From Microbacterium sp. (lineage in GTDB: Bacteria > Actinomycetota > Actinomycetes > Actinomycetales > Microbacteriaceae), in assembly GCA_031286555.1 (NCBI GenBank), contig JAITUD010000034.1, positions 1 through 5,104 of the forward strand: a stretch of DNA of 5,104 bases. Reading direction: 5' to 3'. Shown here piece after piece: positions 1 to 5,104 of the stretch (positions within the stretch are counted from its first letter, which is position 1; every line of letters starts with the position of its first letter). The notes beneath the pieces are model-generated. The model saw only the letters and a list, made by a program, of their open reading frames with translations, made no database searches and had not been told where the DNA came from. The position numbers were made by a program, and so were the translations under genes.

Positions 1-11
1 TCCACCGGTCG

Positions 12-545
12 ATGCGCTCGCTCGCCGCGCCCGCGACGGTGGCACTCGGCAGCGCGTCCGTCGTCAGCAACGCGGCGGCCGCCAACACCGGATGCCTGAC
101 AGCCTCGACTCCGACCATCAGCGGCACGACTCGGGTCGGCTCGACTCTGACCGCCCGCCCCGGTTCCTGGACGGCGGGGACGGCGTTCGGCTACCAGTGG
201 CTCGCGAACGGTTCGAACATCAGCGGCGCGACCGGAGCGACCCTGGCTCTGAGCTCGGCCATGGTCGGCAAGCAGATCTCGGTGCGCGTGACCGGCTCCC
301 AGTCGGGATACGCCTCGAAGGCCGTGACCTCCGCGAAGACGGCGAAGGTCTCCTACCCCGGCCGCACAGCCCCGATCGACACCTGGAACTGCCCGGCCTG
401 GGCGCCGATCAAGGGGAACCAGGGTTCGAACGGCTGGATCTATCACGTGCCCGGCGGTGCGTATTACGCGAAGACCAATCCTGAGGAGTGTTTCCGCACC
501 GAGGCCGACGCGAAGGCGGCCGGGTATCGGCGCTCGCAGCGCTGA
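12..545 (+). CDS. Small secreted protein: Ig-like domain plus C-terminal IKGN/YHVPGG module (5' end possibly outside window)
   Basis: The predicted product is exported and its function is unknown. Counting from the ATG at 12, residues 1-24 look like a signal peptide (Arg2, then a small hydrophobic stretch ending in AAAA). Residues about 32-113 form one Ig-like beta-sandwich repeat of the kind common in actinobacterial surface proteins, with GSTLTARPGSW, the YQW core and a closing VRVTGSQSGY. Residues about 125-177 form a compact C-terminal module with IKGN, IYHVPGG, YY, PEECF and AAGYRRSQR, including Cys127 and Cys160. I recall this module at the C-terminus of many secreted Gram-positive proteins and nucleases, and it resembles Ada-type metal-binding sequences; a role is not established here. 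The start is uncertain. No Shine-Dalgarno precedes 12, and the frame stays open to the window edge (HRS upstream), so the true start may lie just outside. The gene ends convergently with the CWB2 gene. Confidence 0.8.
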   Translation: MRSLAAPATVALGSASVVSNAAAANTGCLTASTPTISGTTRVGSTLTARPGSWTAGTAFGYQWLANGSNISGATGATLALSSAMVGKQISVRVTGSQSGYASKAVTSAKTAKVSYPGRTAPIDTWNCPAWAPIKGNQGSNGWIYHVPGGAYYAKTNPEECFRTEADAKAAGYRRSQR

Positions 546-553
546 GCGCCTTT

Positions 554-588
554 CGTCCCGCCATCAGACGCGGCCTGATGGCGGGACG
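554..588. terminator. Bidirectional stem-loop terminator between convergent genes
   Basis: Positions 554-567 (CGTCCCGCCATCAG) are perfectly complementary to 575-588 (CTGATGGCGGGACG), giving a 14-bp stem with a 7-nt loop; a U-G pair at 553/589 could extend it. It starts 9 bp after the stop of the + strand gene and 9 bp after the stop of the minus-strand CWB2 gene. It is therefore placed to end both transcripts. No clear U-tract follows on either strand, which is common for GC-rich actinobacterial terminators. Confidence 0.85.
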
Positions 589-596
589 GTGTCCAG

Positions 597-2024
597 TCAG
601 GAGGTCGCTGCCTTCAGCAGCTGCGCCTTCACCGTGTCGCTGACCACACTCGGACCGCCCAGAACGACGATCTGCCCGGGACGAAGCCGCTGAATCTCCT
701 TCAGCACGGTGGCCGGAGCCGACTTCCCATCAGTCAGCAGCACAGGGCCGCCGCGATATCCGGCGGCTGCCGCACCGGCAAGCGCGTCCGCGAAGCTCGC
801 TCCGCTGGCCACATACACGGCCGGAACACCGGGCTCCGGGAACGTCGCCTTCGAGATCGCGACAGCGGTGTCATAGCGGCTCGCCCCTGCCAAACGCGTC
901 GCCTTCGTGGTGACGCCAGTGGCCGCAGTCGCCTTGGAGACGACGGCGGCGCTGACAACGCCAGTGCCGCCGAGCACGACGATCCTCGAGGGACGCAGCC
1001 TGGCGAGAGCCGCCTTCGTCTCCGGCGGGAGCGTGTCCTTCGCTGTCAGGAGCACGGGTGCACCAACTGCTCCCGCAGCGGCCGCCCCCGAAAGCGCATC
1101 GGGAAAGTTCATGCCGCTGGCGAGGTAGACCACGTCAGACGAGTCCCAAAGAGTTGCGACATCGGCCGCCGTGCCGAACCGGTTCTGGCCTGCCAGACGG
1201 AACGCATCTACGGTCGCGTGTTGCGCGGCTGTCTGCGCAACGGCCTCGCTGACGGACGCCGGTCCGCCGGCGACGACGAGATACTGCGGTGCGAGTGCGC
1301 CCAGCTCCTTGCCTACGGCAGCAGGAAGGGCCCGGGGATCAGTCAGCAGGACAGGTGCGCCGGTGGCACCCGCAGCCGCTGCAGCCGCCAGCGCGTCAGG
1401 GAATCCGAGACCACTCGCCAGGAAGGCCGCGTCGCCGCCTGTCCCGGGGAATGCCTTCTGCGCAACCTTCACGGCCGTGTCGTACCGAGTAGTGCCGTAC
1501 TGTCGGTCGACGGTCGTGGGCTTGGTGGTGAACGGGACCTTCGTGAACGCGCCCGTGCCTACGGCGTTGATAGCAGCAACACTTACCTCGTACGAAGTGT
1601 TCGGGACCAGCATGTATGCGCGCCCATACGTGGTGATCTGTTGGGCCTCATCCACCACGACGCCGCCCGACGAAAGCCGAATGATGTACCCGGTGATCGG
1701 CGACCCGCCGTCGGCAGCGGTCCAGGAGAAGGTGACCTCAGTCGCGGCCAGGCTCTCCACGGTCACCGTGGGTGCTGCAGGGACAGTCGCGGCCATCGCG
1801 TTGACGCCGGAGCGCTCTGCAGGAGCGGAAGGCGCCGTCGTCAGCTTTTTAGCTGATGAGTCCGGCCCGAGCCTCGGTCCACCCTGCTCGACCTGTGTAC
1901 CAGTCGCTCCCGGCAGTTTCGGCGGCGACGCATCCTGAGCGGAAGCGACCGTGGGAGGAAGGACGAGCGCAAGACTCGTTGTGGCGATCAACGCAGAAAG
2001 TGCCCACCGGCGACGAACTGGCAT
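597..2024 (-). CDS. Secreted cell-wall-binding protein: FN3 domain and three CWB2 repeats
   Basis: This is a 475-residue exported protein expected to sit non-covalently on the cell wall. Residues 1-29 are a clear signal peptide (RRR, hydrophobic core, ASA cleavage site). Residues 30-80 are a Pro/Ala/Ser/Gly-rich linker. Residues about 81-168 are a fibronectin type III domain (GGSPITGY, NTSYEVSVAAINAVGTGAF). Three cell-wall-binding repeat 2 units follow at about 174-265, 276-366 and 377-472. Each has an RYDTA-like opening, an ASG..FPDAL/FADAL core, an APVLLT-type strand and a closing VVLGG/VVAGG...VS. In Clostridioides difficile three such repeats anchor proteins to a wall polymer; the ligand in actinobacteria is not known to me. 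No catalytic domain is visible, so the FN3 part is probably an adhesive or spacer module. The ATG at 2024 follows a purine-rich AAGAGAAGAG ribosome-binding tract and gives a complete signal peptide. The gene is monocistronic in this window. Confidence 0.93.
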   Translation of the reverse strand: MPVRRRWALSALIATTSLALVLPPTVASAQDASPPKLPGATGTQVEQGGPRLGPDSSAKKLTTAPSAPAERSGVNAMAATVPAAPTVTVESLAATEVTFSWTAADGGSPITGYIIRLSSGGVVVDEAQQITTYGRAYMLVPNTSYEVSVAAINAVGTGAFTKVPFTTKPTTVDRQYGTTRYDTAVKVAQKAFPGTGGDAAFLASGLGFPDALAAAAAAGATGAPVLLTDPRALPAAVGKELGALAPQYLVVAGGPASVSEAVAQTAAQHATVDAFRLAGQNRFGTAADVATLWDSSDVVYLASGMNFPDALSGAAAAGAVGAPVLLTAKDTLPPETKAALARLRPSRIVVLGGTGVVSAAVVSKATAATGVTTKATRLAGASRYDTAVAISKATFPEPGVPAVYVASGASFADALAGAAAAGYRGGPVLLTDGKSAPATVLKEIQRLRPGQIVVLGGPSVVSDTVKAQLLKAATS

Positions 2025-2085
2025 CGGTTCTCTTCTCTTTAAGCGGTGCCACGCAGCCCCAGTGGTGCGGGTCGACCGATGCTAG

Positions 2086-2091
2086 ATCCTA
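2086..2091 (-). promoter_or_regulatory. Candidate -10 element (TAGGAT) for the CWB2 gene
   Basis: Read on the minus strand, TAGGAT fits an actinobacterial sigma-70-type -10 box. It would place the transcript start about 55 nt upstream of the ATG at 2024. It lies in a small AT-richer patch that also holds an inverted CTAG-GAT-CTAG. I see no good TTGACA-like -35 at 16-18 bp, and an overlapping TAGCAT (2079-2084) is an alternative, so this is only a candidate. A promoter somewhere in 2025-2145 is expected because a stem-loop separates this gene from the operon upstream. Confidence 0.3.
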
Positions 2092-2098
2092 GCGTGAG

Positions 2099-2119
2099 GC
2101 GTCCGCGCCGAGCGTCCGC
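2099..2119. repeat. Short direct repeat GCGTCCGC x2
   Basis: GCGTCCGC occurs at 2099-2106 and again at 2112-2119, a 13-bp period. The copies flank the region where a -35 element for the CWB2 gene would fall and partly overlap the 3' arm of the putative terminator. They could be an operator half-site pair or chance in GC-rich DNA. Confidence 0.3.
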
Positions 2120-2142
2120 AGCTGTCGCGGTGCGACACGCTC
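2110..2142 (-). terminator. Putative stem-loop terminator of the glycosylation operon
   Basis: Just after the GT-C stop codon, the minus strand reads TGTCGC-ACC-GCGACA (2137-2123), a perfect 6-bp stem with a 3-nt loop. It is extended by an outer GAGCG/CGCTC pair (2142-2138 with 2114-2110), with an 8-nt bulge on the 3' side. The position suits a terminator that ends the operon and insulates the CWB2 gene, but the stem is short and has no U-tract. Confidence 0.4.
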
Positions 2143-2145
2143 CGA

Positions 2146-3594
2146 TCAGCCCGCGTCGTTCAGCTCGTAGAGTGCGAACCGATCATTGCTCCGAGCGAGA
2201 TGGTAGTCACGGTCGAGCAGTGCCTGAAGGTCGTCGTTACTCACGCCGCTTGCCGGTGCGAGGACCCACTGAGGACGCGTCTGAGCGATGTGCGCGACCG
2301 AGTCCTTCACCACCTGCGGATCCACAGACCCCCACCACGGCTGCGTGATGAAGTACTTGTACGACGGCAGCGTGTCGGTCATCAGGTAGAACGTCGCCGG
2401 CAGCGACCACGGGAAGACCTCGCCGCGCTGGTCCTCGGGCACGACGGACAGGACATCGAGGAGCTCGGCCTCGTAGGCGGCCTCGGCCGCATGGATTGCG
2501 CCCGAGGCGTGGATGGCCTTGGGAACCTGATCGGCTGCCACCGCTGTGGAGGCAAGGACCAGGATCAACGCGATCACGGTGTGCATCCATCCGCGCAGCG
2601 CGTCGAGCAGCATGACTGCTCCGAACGCGATCATCGGGAGAATCAGCGTCAGGTAGTGCGCATAGGACGTCGTGGGCGCGAGCACGGCATAGCTCGATCC
2701 GATGCCCAGTCCCAGCCCCACCATCCAGGTCGATCGACGAGCGCCGTGTCGCAGGAGTTGGGCGATGATGCCCGCCAAGGTCAGCGCCGCCGCGAACACC
2801 ACCGTTCCGATGTAAGCCGCGACCTTCGGCCGGATCGAGGCGTCCTCGACGTAGAGCAGGTTGAACCAGAAGGTCGCGTTGAGCATGTCCTGCAGCGTGC
2901 CGCGCAGCGCGAACCACAGGATGATGACCGCCGTCAGGCCGAGGAAGCCGAGGATGGCGACCACGAAGCGCTTCACGAACGGCCGGTGACGCAGAATGAG
3001 CTGCACCAGCAGACCCGCGAAGATGCCGGCGATCGGCATCGCGTTGTTCGCGCGGATGAAGAAGACGAACGCGAAAGCCGCCCCCATACCCGCGAACAGC
3101 ACCACGTCGCGCACACCCTGAGATGTCTTGTCGTCGAGGGCGCGAACGGCTCCGTAGAGGACGAAGACGATGAACGGGAGCGAGAACTCCTCCGAGAGGT
3201 TGCCACCCTCGAACGTGAATGTGAGCACGGCCAGGACCAGAGCGATGACGCCCACCGTGCCCAGCGCCGTGGTGAACCGCCGTGCGATCGACGCGATGAG
3301 CGCGAGTGAGACCGTCAGTCCGACGGTCTGCAGGATGAACAGGCCGATCCGCCCCTGATGGATCGTCTGCGCCAGCCACTCGATGAAGAACAGCGTGGGG
3401 CCCTTGTGATCCCACACATCGACGTAGAGCTCCTGACCGTGCTGCATCGCCGAGCCGATCACCCGGAAGATCGCGGCGTCACCGCCGTAGACGGTGTGGA
3501 AGAAACTCGTCGACGAGGACATGAGCACCAGGAACACCAGCGCGATGACCCCGGATACGCTCCAGCGGAGCACTACTCTGACAGGCGATGTCAC
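2146..3594 (-). CDS. Polytopic GT-C family glycosyltransferase (ArnT/PMT-like)
   Basis: This 482-residue integral membrane protein has about 11 predicted helices (near 11-30, 83-103, 112-127, 137-151, 163-180, 183-201, 208-228, 260-281, 291-305, 313-331, 335-354) and a soluble C-terminal region from about 355. After the first helix comes the large external loop typical of GT-C enzymes that use polyprenyl-phosphate sugars. It contains GGDAAIF (37-43; Asp39 is the best catalytic/metal-site candidate) and YVDVWDHKGP (57-66). EGGNLSEEFSLPF near 129-141 and AHYLTLILP near 312-320 are also typical of this family. The likely role is transfer of a lipid-linked sugar to an acceptor outside the membrane; the sugar and acceptor cannot be read from the sequence. 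The start is GTG at 3594: it has GGAGGT at 3601-3606 with 6-nt spacing and overlaps the gtrA-like stop by 4 nt (GTGA). It is the last gene of the operon. Confidence 0.88.
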   Translation of the reverse strand: MTSPVRVVLRWSVSGVIALVFLVLMSSSTSFFHTVYGGDAAIFRVIGSAMQHGQELYVDVWDHKGPTLFFIEWLAQTIHQGRIGLFILQTVGLTVSLALIASIARRFTTALGTVGVIALVLAVLTFTFEGGNLSEEFSLPFIVFVLYGAVRALDDKTSQGVRDVVLFAGMGAAFAFVFFIRANNAMPIAGIFAGLLVQLILRHRPFVKRFVVAILGFLGLTAVIILWFALRGTLQDMLNATFWFNLLYVEDASIRPKVAAYIGTVVFAAALTLAGIIAQLLRHGARRSTWMVGLGLGIGSSYAVLAPTTSYAHYLTLILPMIAFGAVMLLDALRGWMHTVIALILVLASTAVAADQVPKAIHASGAIHAAEAAYEAELLDVLSVVPEDQRGEVFPWSLPATFYLMTDTLPSYKYFITQPWWGSVDPQVVKDSVAHIAQTRPQWVLAPASGVSNDDLQALLDRDYHLARSNDRFALYELNDAG

Positions 3595-4010
3595 TCCATG
3601 ACCTCCGGGTGATCAGCGGCCGGAGGGAACACGAACCGAGCGTAGAGAAGATAGTTCCAGAACATCGAGACCACCGTCGCACAGGCTTTGCCGATCAGCA
3701 GCACGATCTGCGCAGGGAAGAGGCTGCCGATGACTGCGGAGACCGCCCAGATGACCACGGGCTGCAGCAGCCACAGGCCCACGAGCGTGACGATCGTGAA
3801 CTTCACGATCTGAACCCTCGCGTCTCCACCGGACCTGAAGGTGAAAGACCGGTTCGCGAAGAAGCTGAACCCGAATGCGACGCTGGTGGAGATGACGTTG
3901 GCGAAGAACACCGGCATCCCCACCGCAGTCAGCAGGAAGAGGATGACGAAGTCGATCGCCGTGTTCAGGACCCCGACGATGACGAAGCGCACCGGCCGCC
4001 TGTCACGCAT
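3591..4010 (-). CDS. GtrA-family membrane protein, putative polyprenyl-phosphate-sugar flippase
   Basis: This is a 139-residue protein with four predicted helices (about 8-28, 33-52, 68-93, 101-124), the usual size and topology of GtrA proteins. Family signs are the first helix with VGVLNTAIDF (13-21), FFANRSFTF after helix 2 (50-58), and MFWNYLLYARFVF at the end of helix 4 (116-128). GtrA proteins are thought to help polyprenyl-phosphate-linked sugars cross the cytoplasmic membrane. Here it sits between the enzyme that would make such a lipid and the one that would use it. The start is ATG at 4010: it begins with basic MRDRR directly before the first helix and overlaps the upstream glycosyltransferase stop by 8 nt. 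The upstream extension of this frame is Ser/Arg-rich and reads through the GtrB-like gene, so it is rejected. No strong Shine-Dalgarno precedes 4010, so translational coupling is likely. Confidence 0.9.
   Translation of the reverse strand: MRDRRPVRFVIVGVLNTAIDFVILFLLTAVGMPVFFANVISTSVAFGFSFFANRSFTFRSGGDARVQIVKFTIVTLVGLWLLQPVVIWAVSAVIGSLFPAQIVLLIGKACATVVSMFWNYLLYARFVFPPAADHPEVME
3601..3606 (-). promoter_or_regulatory. Ribosome-binding site of the GT-C gene
   Basis: GGAGGT on the minus strand lies 6 nt before the GTG at 3594, inside the last codons of the gtrA-like gene. It supports the GTG start that forms the GTGA overlap. Confidence 0.75.
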
Positions 4011-4992
4011 CGTCGGCCGAGTCTTCGAAGCCTTCACGGCGCTCGACCGACGGTCCTGGTACGCCCAGTCGCACCTCGCTGGTGAGGTAGACCGGTCGCG
4101 CCTTCGTCTCGCTGAAGATCCGCGCGATGTACTCACCGATGACGCCAAGGGAGAGCAGCTGAACACCTCCGAGGAACAGGATCACCGCCATCAGCGACGG
4201 GTAGCCTGCCACGGACTCGCCCCCGTCGAAGATCGCCTTCACGACGATGACCACAAGGTAGACGAACGCCGCGACGGACACGATCAGCCCGATGATCGAC
4301 GACAGTCGAAGCGGCAATGTCGTGAACGATGTGATCCCGTCCACGGCGAGGTTGCTGAGCTTCCAATAGTTGAACTTGGTCCCGCCTGCCGCGCGGACAT
4401 CCCGGTCGAACGGCAACGCGATCTTACGGAACCCCACGAGTGAGAAGAGGGCCTTCATGTTGCGCTCTGATTCGCGATACTGGCGCAGCGCCATGACGCA
4501 GTCCCGGTCGAGGAGCCGGAAGTCCCCGGTGTCCTCCTGAATGCCGACTCGGCTCACGGACTGCAGCACCCGATAGTAGGCGTGGGCGGTGGACCGCTTC
4601 AGCCAGCTCTCCCCGGCGCGCGATCGCCGCTGCGCGTAGACGTCCTGCCAGCCCTGCTCCCACAGCTCGATCATCTTCGGGATCAGCGACGGCGGGTCCT
4701 GCAGGTCGGCGTCGATGACGATCGTCGCGTCGGTCTCGGCCACATCGAGCCCGGCGAGCATGGCCCGCTCCTTGCCGAAGTTCCGGCTGAGCACGACCAG
4801 TGAGATCCGCGGGTCACGTGACGCCAGATCACGCACAAGATCCGCGGAACCGTCGGTGCTTCCGTCATCCACGAACAGATACTCGAAGCGATAGTCGGGC
4901 AGACCTTTCAGCACCCGCTCCATCGTCTCGTAGAACAGGGGCAGCACTGCCGCCTCGTTCAGCATCGGCACGAGAATCGAGATCGACTTCAC
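4003..4992 (-). CDS. GT2-family polyprenyl-phosphate glycosyltransferase (GtrB/DPMS-like)
   Basis: This is a 329-residue membrane-anchored enzyme predicted to transfer a sugar from a nucleotide sugar to polyprenyl phosphate on the cytoplasmic face. The GT-A catalytic domain spans about residues 1-215: the ISILVPMLNE opening strand (4-13), VDDGSTDGS (41-49), LSRNFGKERAM (68-78), the metal-binding DADLQDPP (94-101), DTGDFRLLDR (154-163) and the GGTKFNYWKL element (203-212). Two helices follow (about 231-252 and 266-288), then GEYIARIF...TKARPVY, the normal ending of the GtrB/CsbB-type group. Length is typical. The start chosen is GTG at 4992, with GGAGGAG at 5001-5007 and 8-nt spacing, and it places the ISILVP strand at the N-terminus. 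An in-frame GTG at 5022 would add ten residues but has no ribosome-binding site. The sugar (for example glucose, mannose, or a uronic or amino sugar) cannot be assigned from sequence alone. Confidence 0.92.
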   Translation of the reverse strand: MKSISILVPMLNEAAVLPLFYETMERVLKGLPDYRFEYLFVDDGSTDGSADLVRDLASRDPRISLVVLSRNFGKERAMLAGLDVAETDATIVIDADLQDPPSLIPKMIELWEQGWQDVYAQRRSRAGESWLKRSTAHAYYRVLQSVSRVGIQEDTGDFRLLDRDCVMALRQYRESERNMKALFSLVGFRKIALPFDRDVRAAGGTKFNYWKLSNLAVDGITSFTTLPLRLSSIIGLIVSVAAFVYLVVIVVKAIFDGGESVAGYPSLMAVILFLGGVQLLSLGVIGEYIARIFSETKARPVYLTSEVRLGVPGPSVERREGFEDSADDA

Positions 4993-5000
4993 GCCGCGCG

Positions 5001-5007
5001 CTCCTCC
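5001..5007 (-). promoter_or_regulatory. Ribosome-binding site deciding the GtrB-like start
   Basis: The minus strand reads GGAGGAG here, 8 nt before the GTG at 4992. It is a near-perfect anti-16S match, and it favours 4992 over the in-frame GTG at 5022, which has none. Confidence 0.75.
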
Positions 5008-5026
5008 ACGGCCCGCCGACACACGA

Positions 5027-5104
5027 TCATTGCGCCGAGCCGACGACGATGCGCGGAGTGCCTGCCCAGAGTGCGGCGTCGGTGGCGTTGCGGCCGTCGA
5101 CGAG
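5027..5104 (-). CDS. C-terminal tail of a probable UDP-glucose/GDP-mannose dehydrogenase family protein (partial)
   Basis: Only the last 25 codons and a TGA stop (5027-5029) are in the window; the gene runs off the right edge. The peptide starts LVDGRNATDAALW and ends GTPRIVVGSAQ. The DGRN.TD...W pattern matches the end of the C-terminal domain in actinobacterial UDP-glucose 6-dehydrogenases (D.RN.LD...W), which oxidise UDP-glucose to UDP-glucuronate in the cytoplasm. The last residues are less typical, and 25 residues are too few for a firm call; another sugar-nucleotide enzyme is possible. It lies 34 nt upstream of the GtrB-like gene on the same strand, so it is probably in the same operon and could supply its sugar donor. 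Confidence 0.5.
   Translation of the reverse strand, partial: LVDGRNATDAALWAGTPRIVVGSAQ

Larger units (their letters stand above)
2025..2145. other. 121-bp intergenic region between the operon end and the CWB2 gene
   Basis: This is the longest non-coding stretch in the window. Read on the minus strand it holds, in order, the putative operon terminator, a GCGGACGC direct repeat, the TAGGAT/CTAG-rich patch and the purine-rich ribosome-binding tract (about 2031-2040). No small ORF or RNA gene is apparent. Confidence 0.6.

Noticed and set aside
609..1505. DNA-level tandem repeats or CRISPR-like periodicity
   Set aside because: The periodicity is at the protein level (CWB2 units of about 90-100 residues), and the nucleotide copies are diverged. 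No short identical repeats with regular spacers exist.
1845..1856. Possible -1 frameshift slippery run (TAAAAAG on the minus strand) in the CWB2 gene
   Set aside because: There are only five A residues, so it does not fit the X XXY YYZ heptamer in frame. The zero frame continues through complete FN3 and CWB2 domains.
1171..1938. Long + strand open frame (255 codons) opposite the CWB2 gene
   Set aside because: It is the antisense shadow of the repeat gene. Its Ala/Pro/Val-rich translation mirrors the CWB2 repeats and shows no independent domain.
2200..3309. Long + strand open frame (369 codons) opposite the GT-C gene
   Set aside because: Its translation is Arg/Asp/Glu/His-rich with no domain or hydrophobic pattern, as expected from the complement of a GC-rich membrane-protein gene. 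The minus-strand product has clear family motifs and a good ribosome-binding site.
4011..4166. N-terminal extension of the GtrA-like protein to 4166
   Set aside because: The extra residues are Ser/Arg-rich, lie inside the GtrB-like gene, and do not resemble GtrA N-termini, which begin just before the first helix.
4003..5022. Longer GtrB-like protein from GTG at 5022
   Set aside because: There is no ribosome-binding site before 5022, and the ten extra residues (Gly/Arg-rich) precede the normal family N-terminus. GGAGGAG at 5001-5007 points to 4992.

Overview
The window is GC-rich and densely coding, with short intergenic gaps, GTG as well as ATG starts, purine-rich Shine-Dalgarno sites and strong third-position G/C bias. 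The protein families are secreted Ig-like repeats, a C-terminal IKGN...YHVPGG module, CWB2 cell-wall-binding repeats with fibronectin III, and a GtrB/GtrA/GT-C set. Together they point to a high-GC Gram-positive actinobacterium, most like Microbacteriaceae (Microbacterium-type). That taxonomic call is an inference from protein style; no marker gene is present.

Layout. On the + strand at the left edge lies a small secreted protein (12-545, possibly starting a little before the window), with one Ig-like domain and a C-terminal module of unknown function. It converges on a minus-strand gene (597-2024) for a secreted, cell-wall-anchored protein: signal peptide, linker, one FN3 domain and three CWB2 repeats. 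A perfect 14-bp inverted repeat (554-588) sits between the two stops and probably terminates both transcripts.

Upstream of the CWB2 gene is a 121-bp gap holding a stem-loop and a weak promoter candidate. It is followed by a tightly packed minus-strand operon read from right to left. The order is the C-terminal tail of a sugar-nucleotide dehydrogenase-like gene (5027-5104, cut by the window edge), a GtrB/DPMS-type polyprenyl-phosphate glycosyltransferase (4003-4992), a GtrA-type flippase candidate (3591-4010), and an 11-helix-class GT-C glycosyltransferase (2146-3594). The last three genes overlap by 8 and 4 nt, so translational coupling is likely.

How they work together (inference from known gtr/three-component systems). 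GtrB loads a sugar from a nucleotide donor onto a polyprenyl phosphate at the inner membrane face. GtrA helps it cross the membrane. The GT-C enzyme then transfers it to an acceptor outside the membrane. The acceptor is not shown by the sequence; a cell-wall glycopolymer or a secreted protein such as the neighbouring CWB2 protein are both possible. I saw no tRNA, rRNA, CRISPR array, insertion sequence or phage signature.
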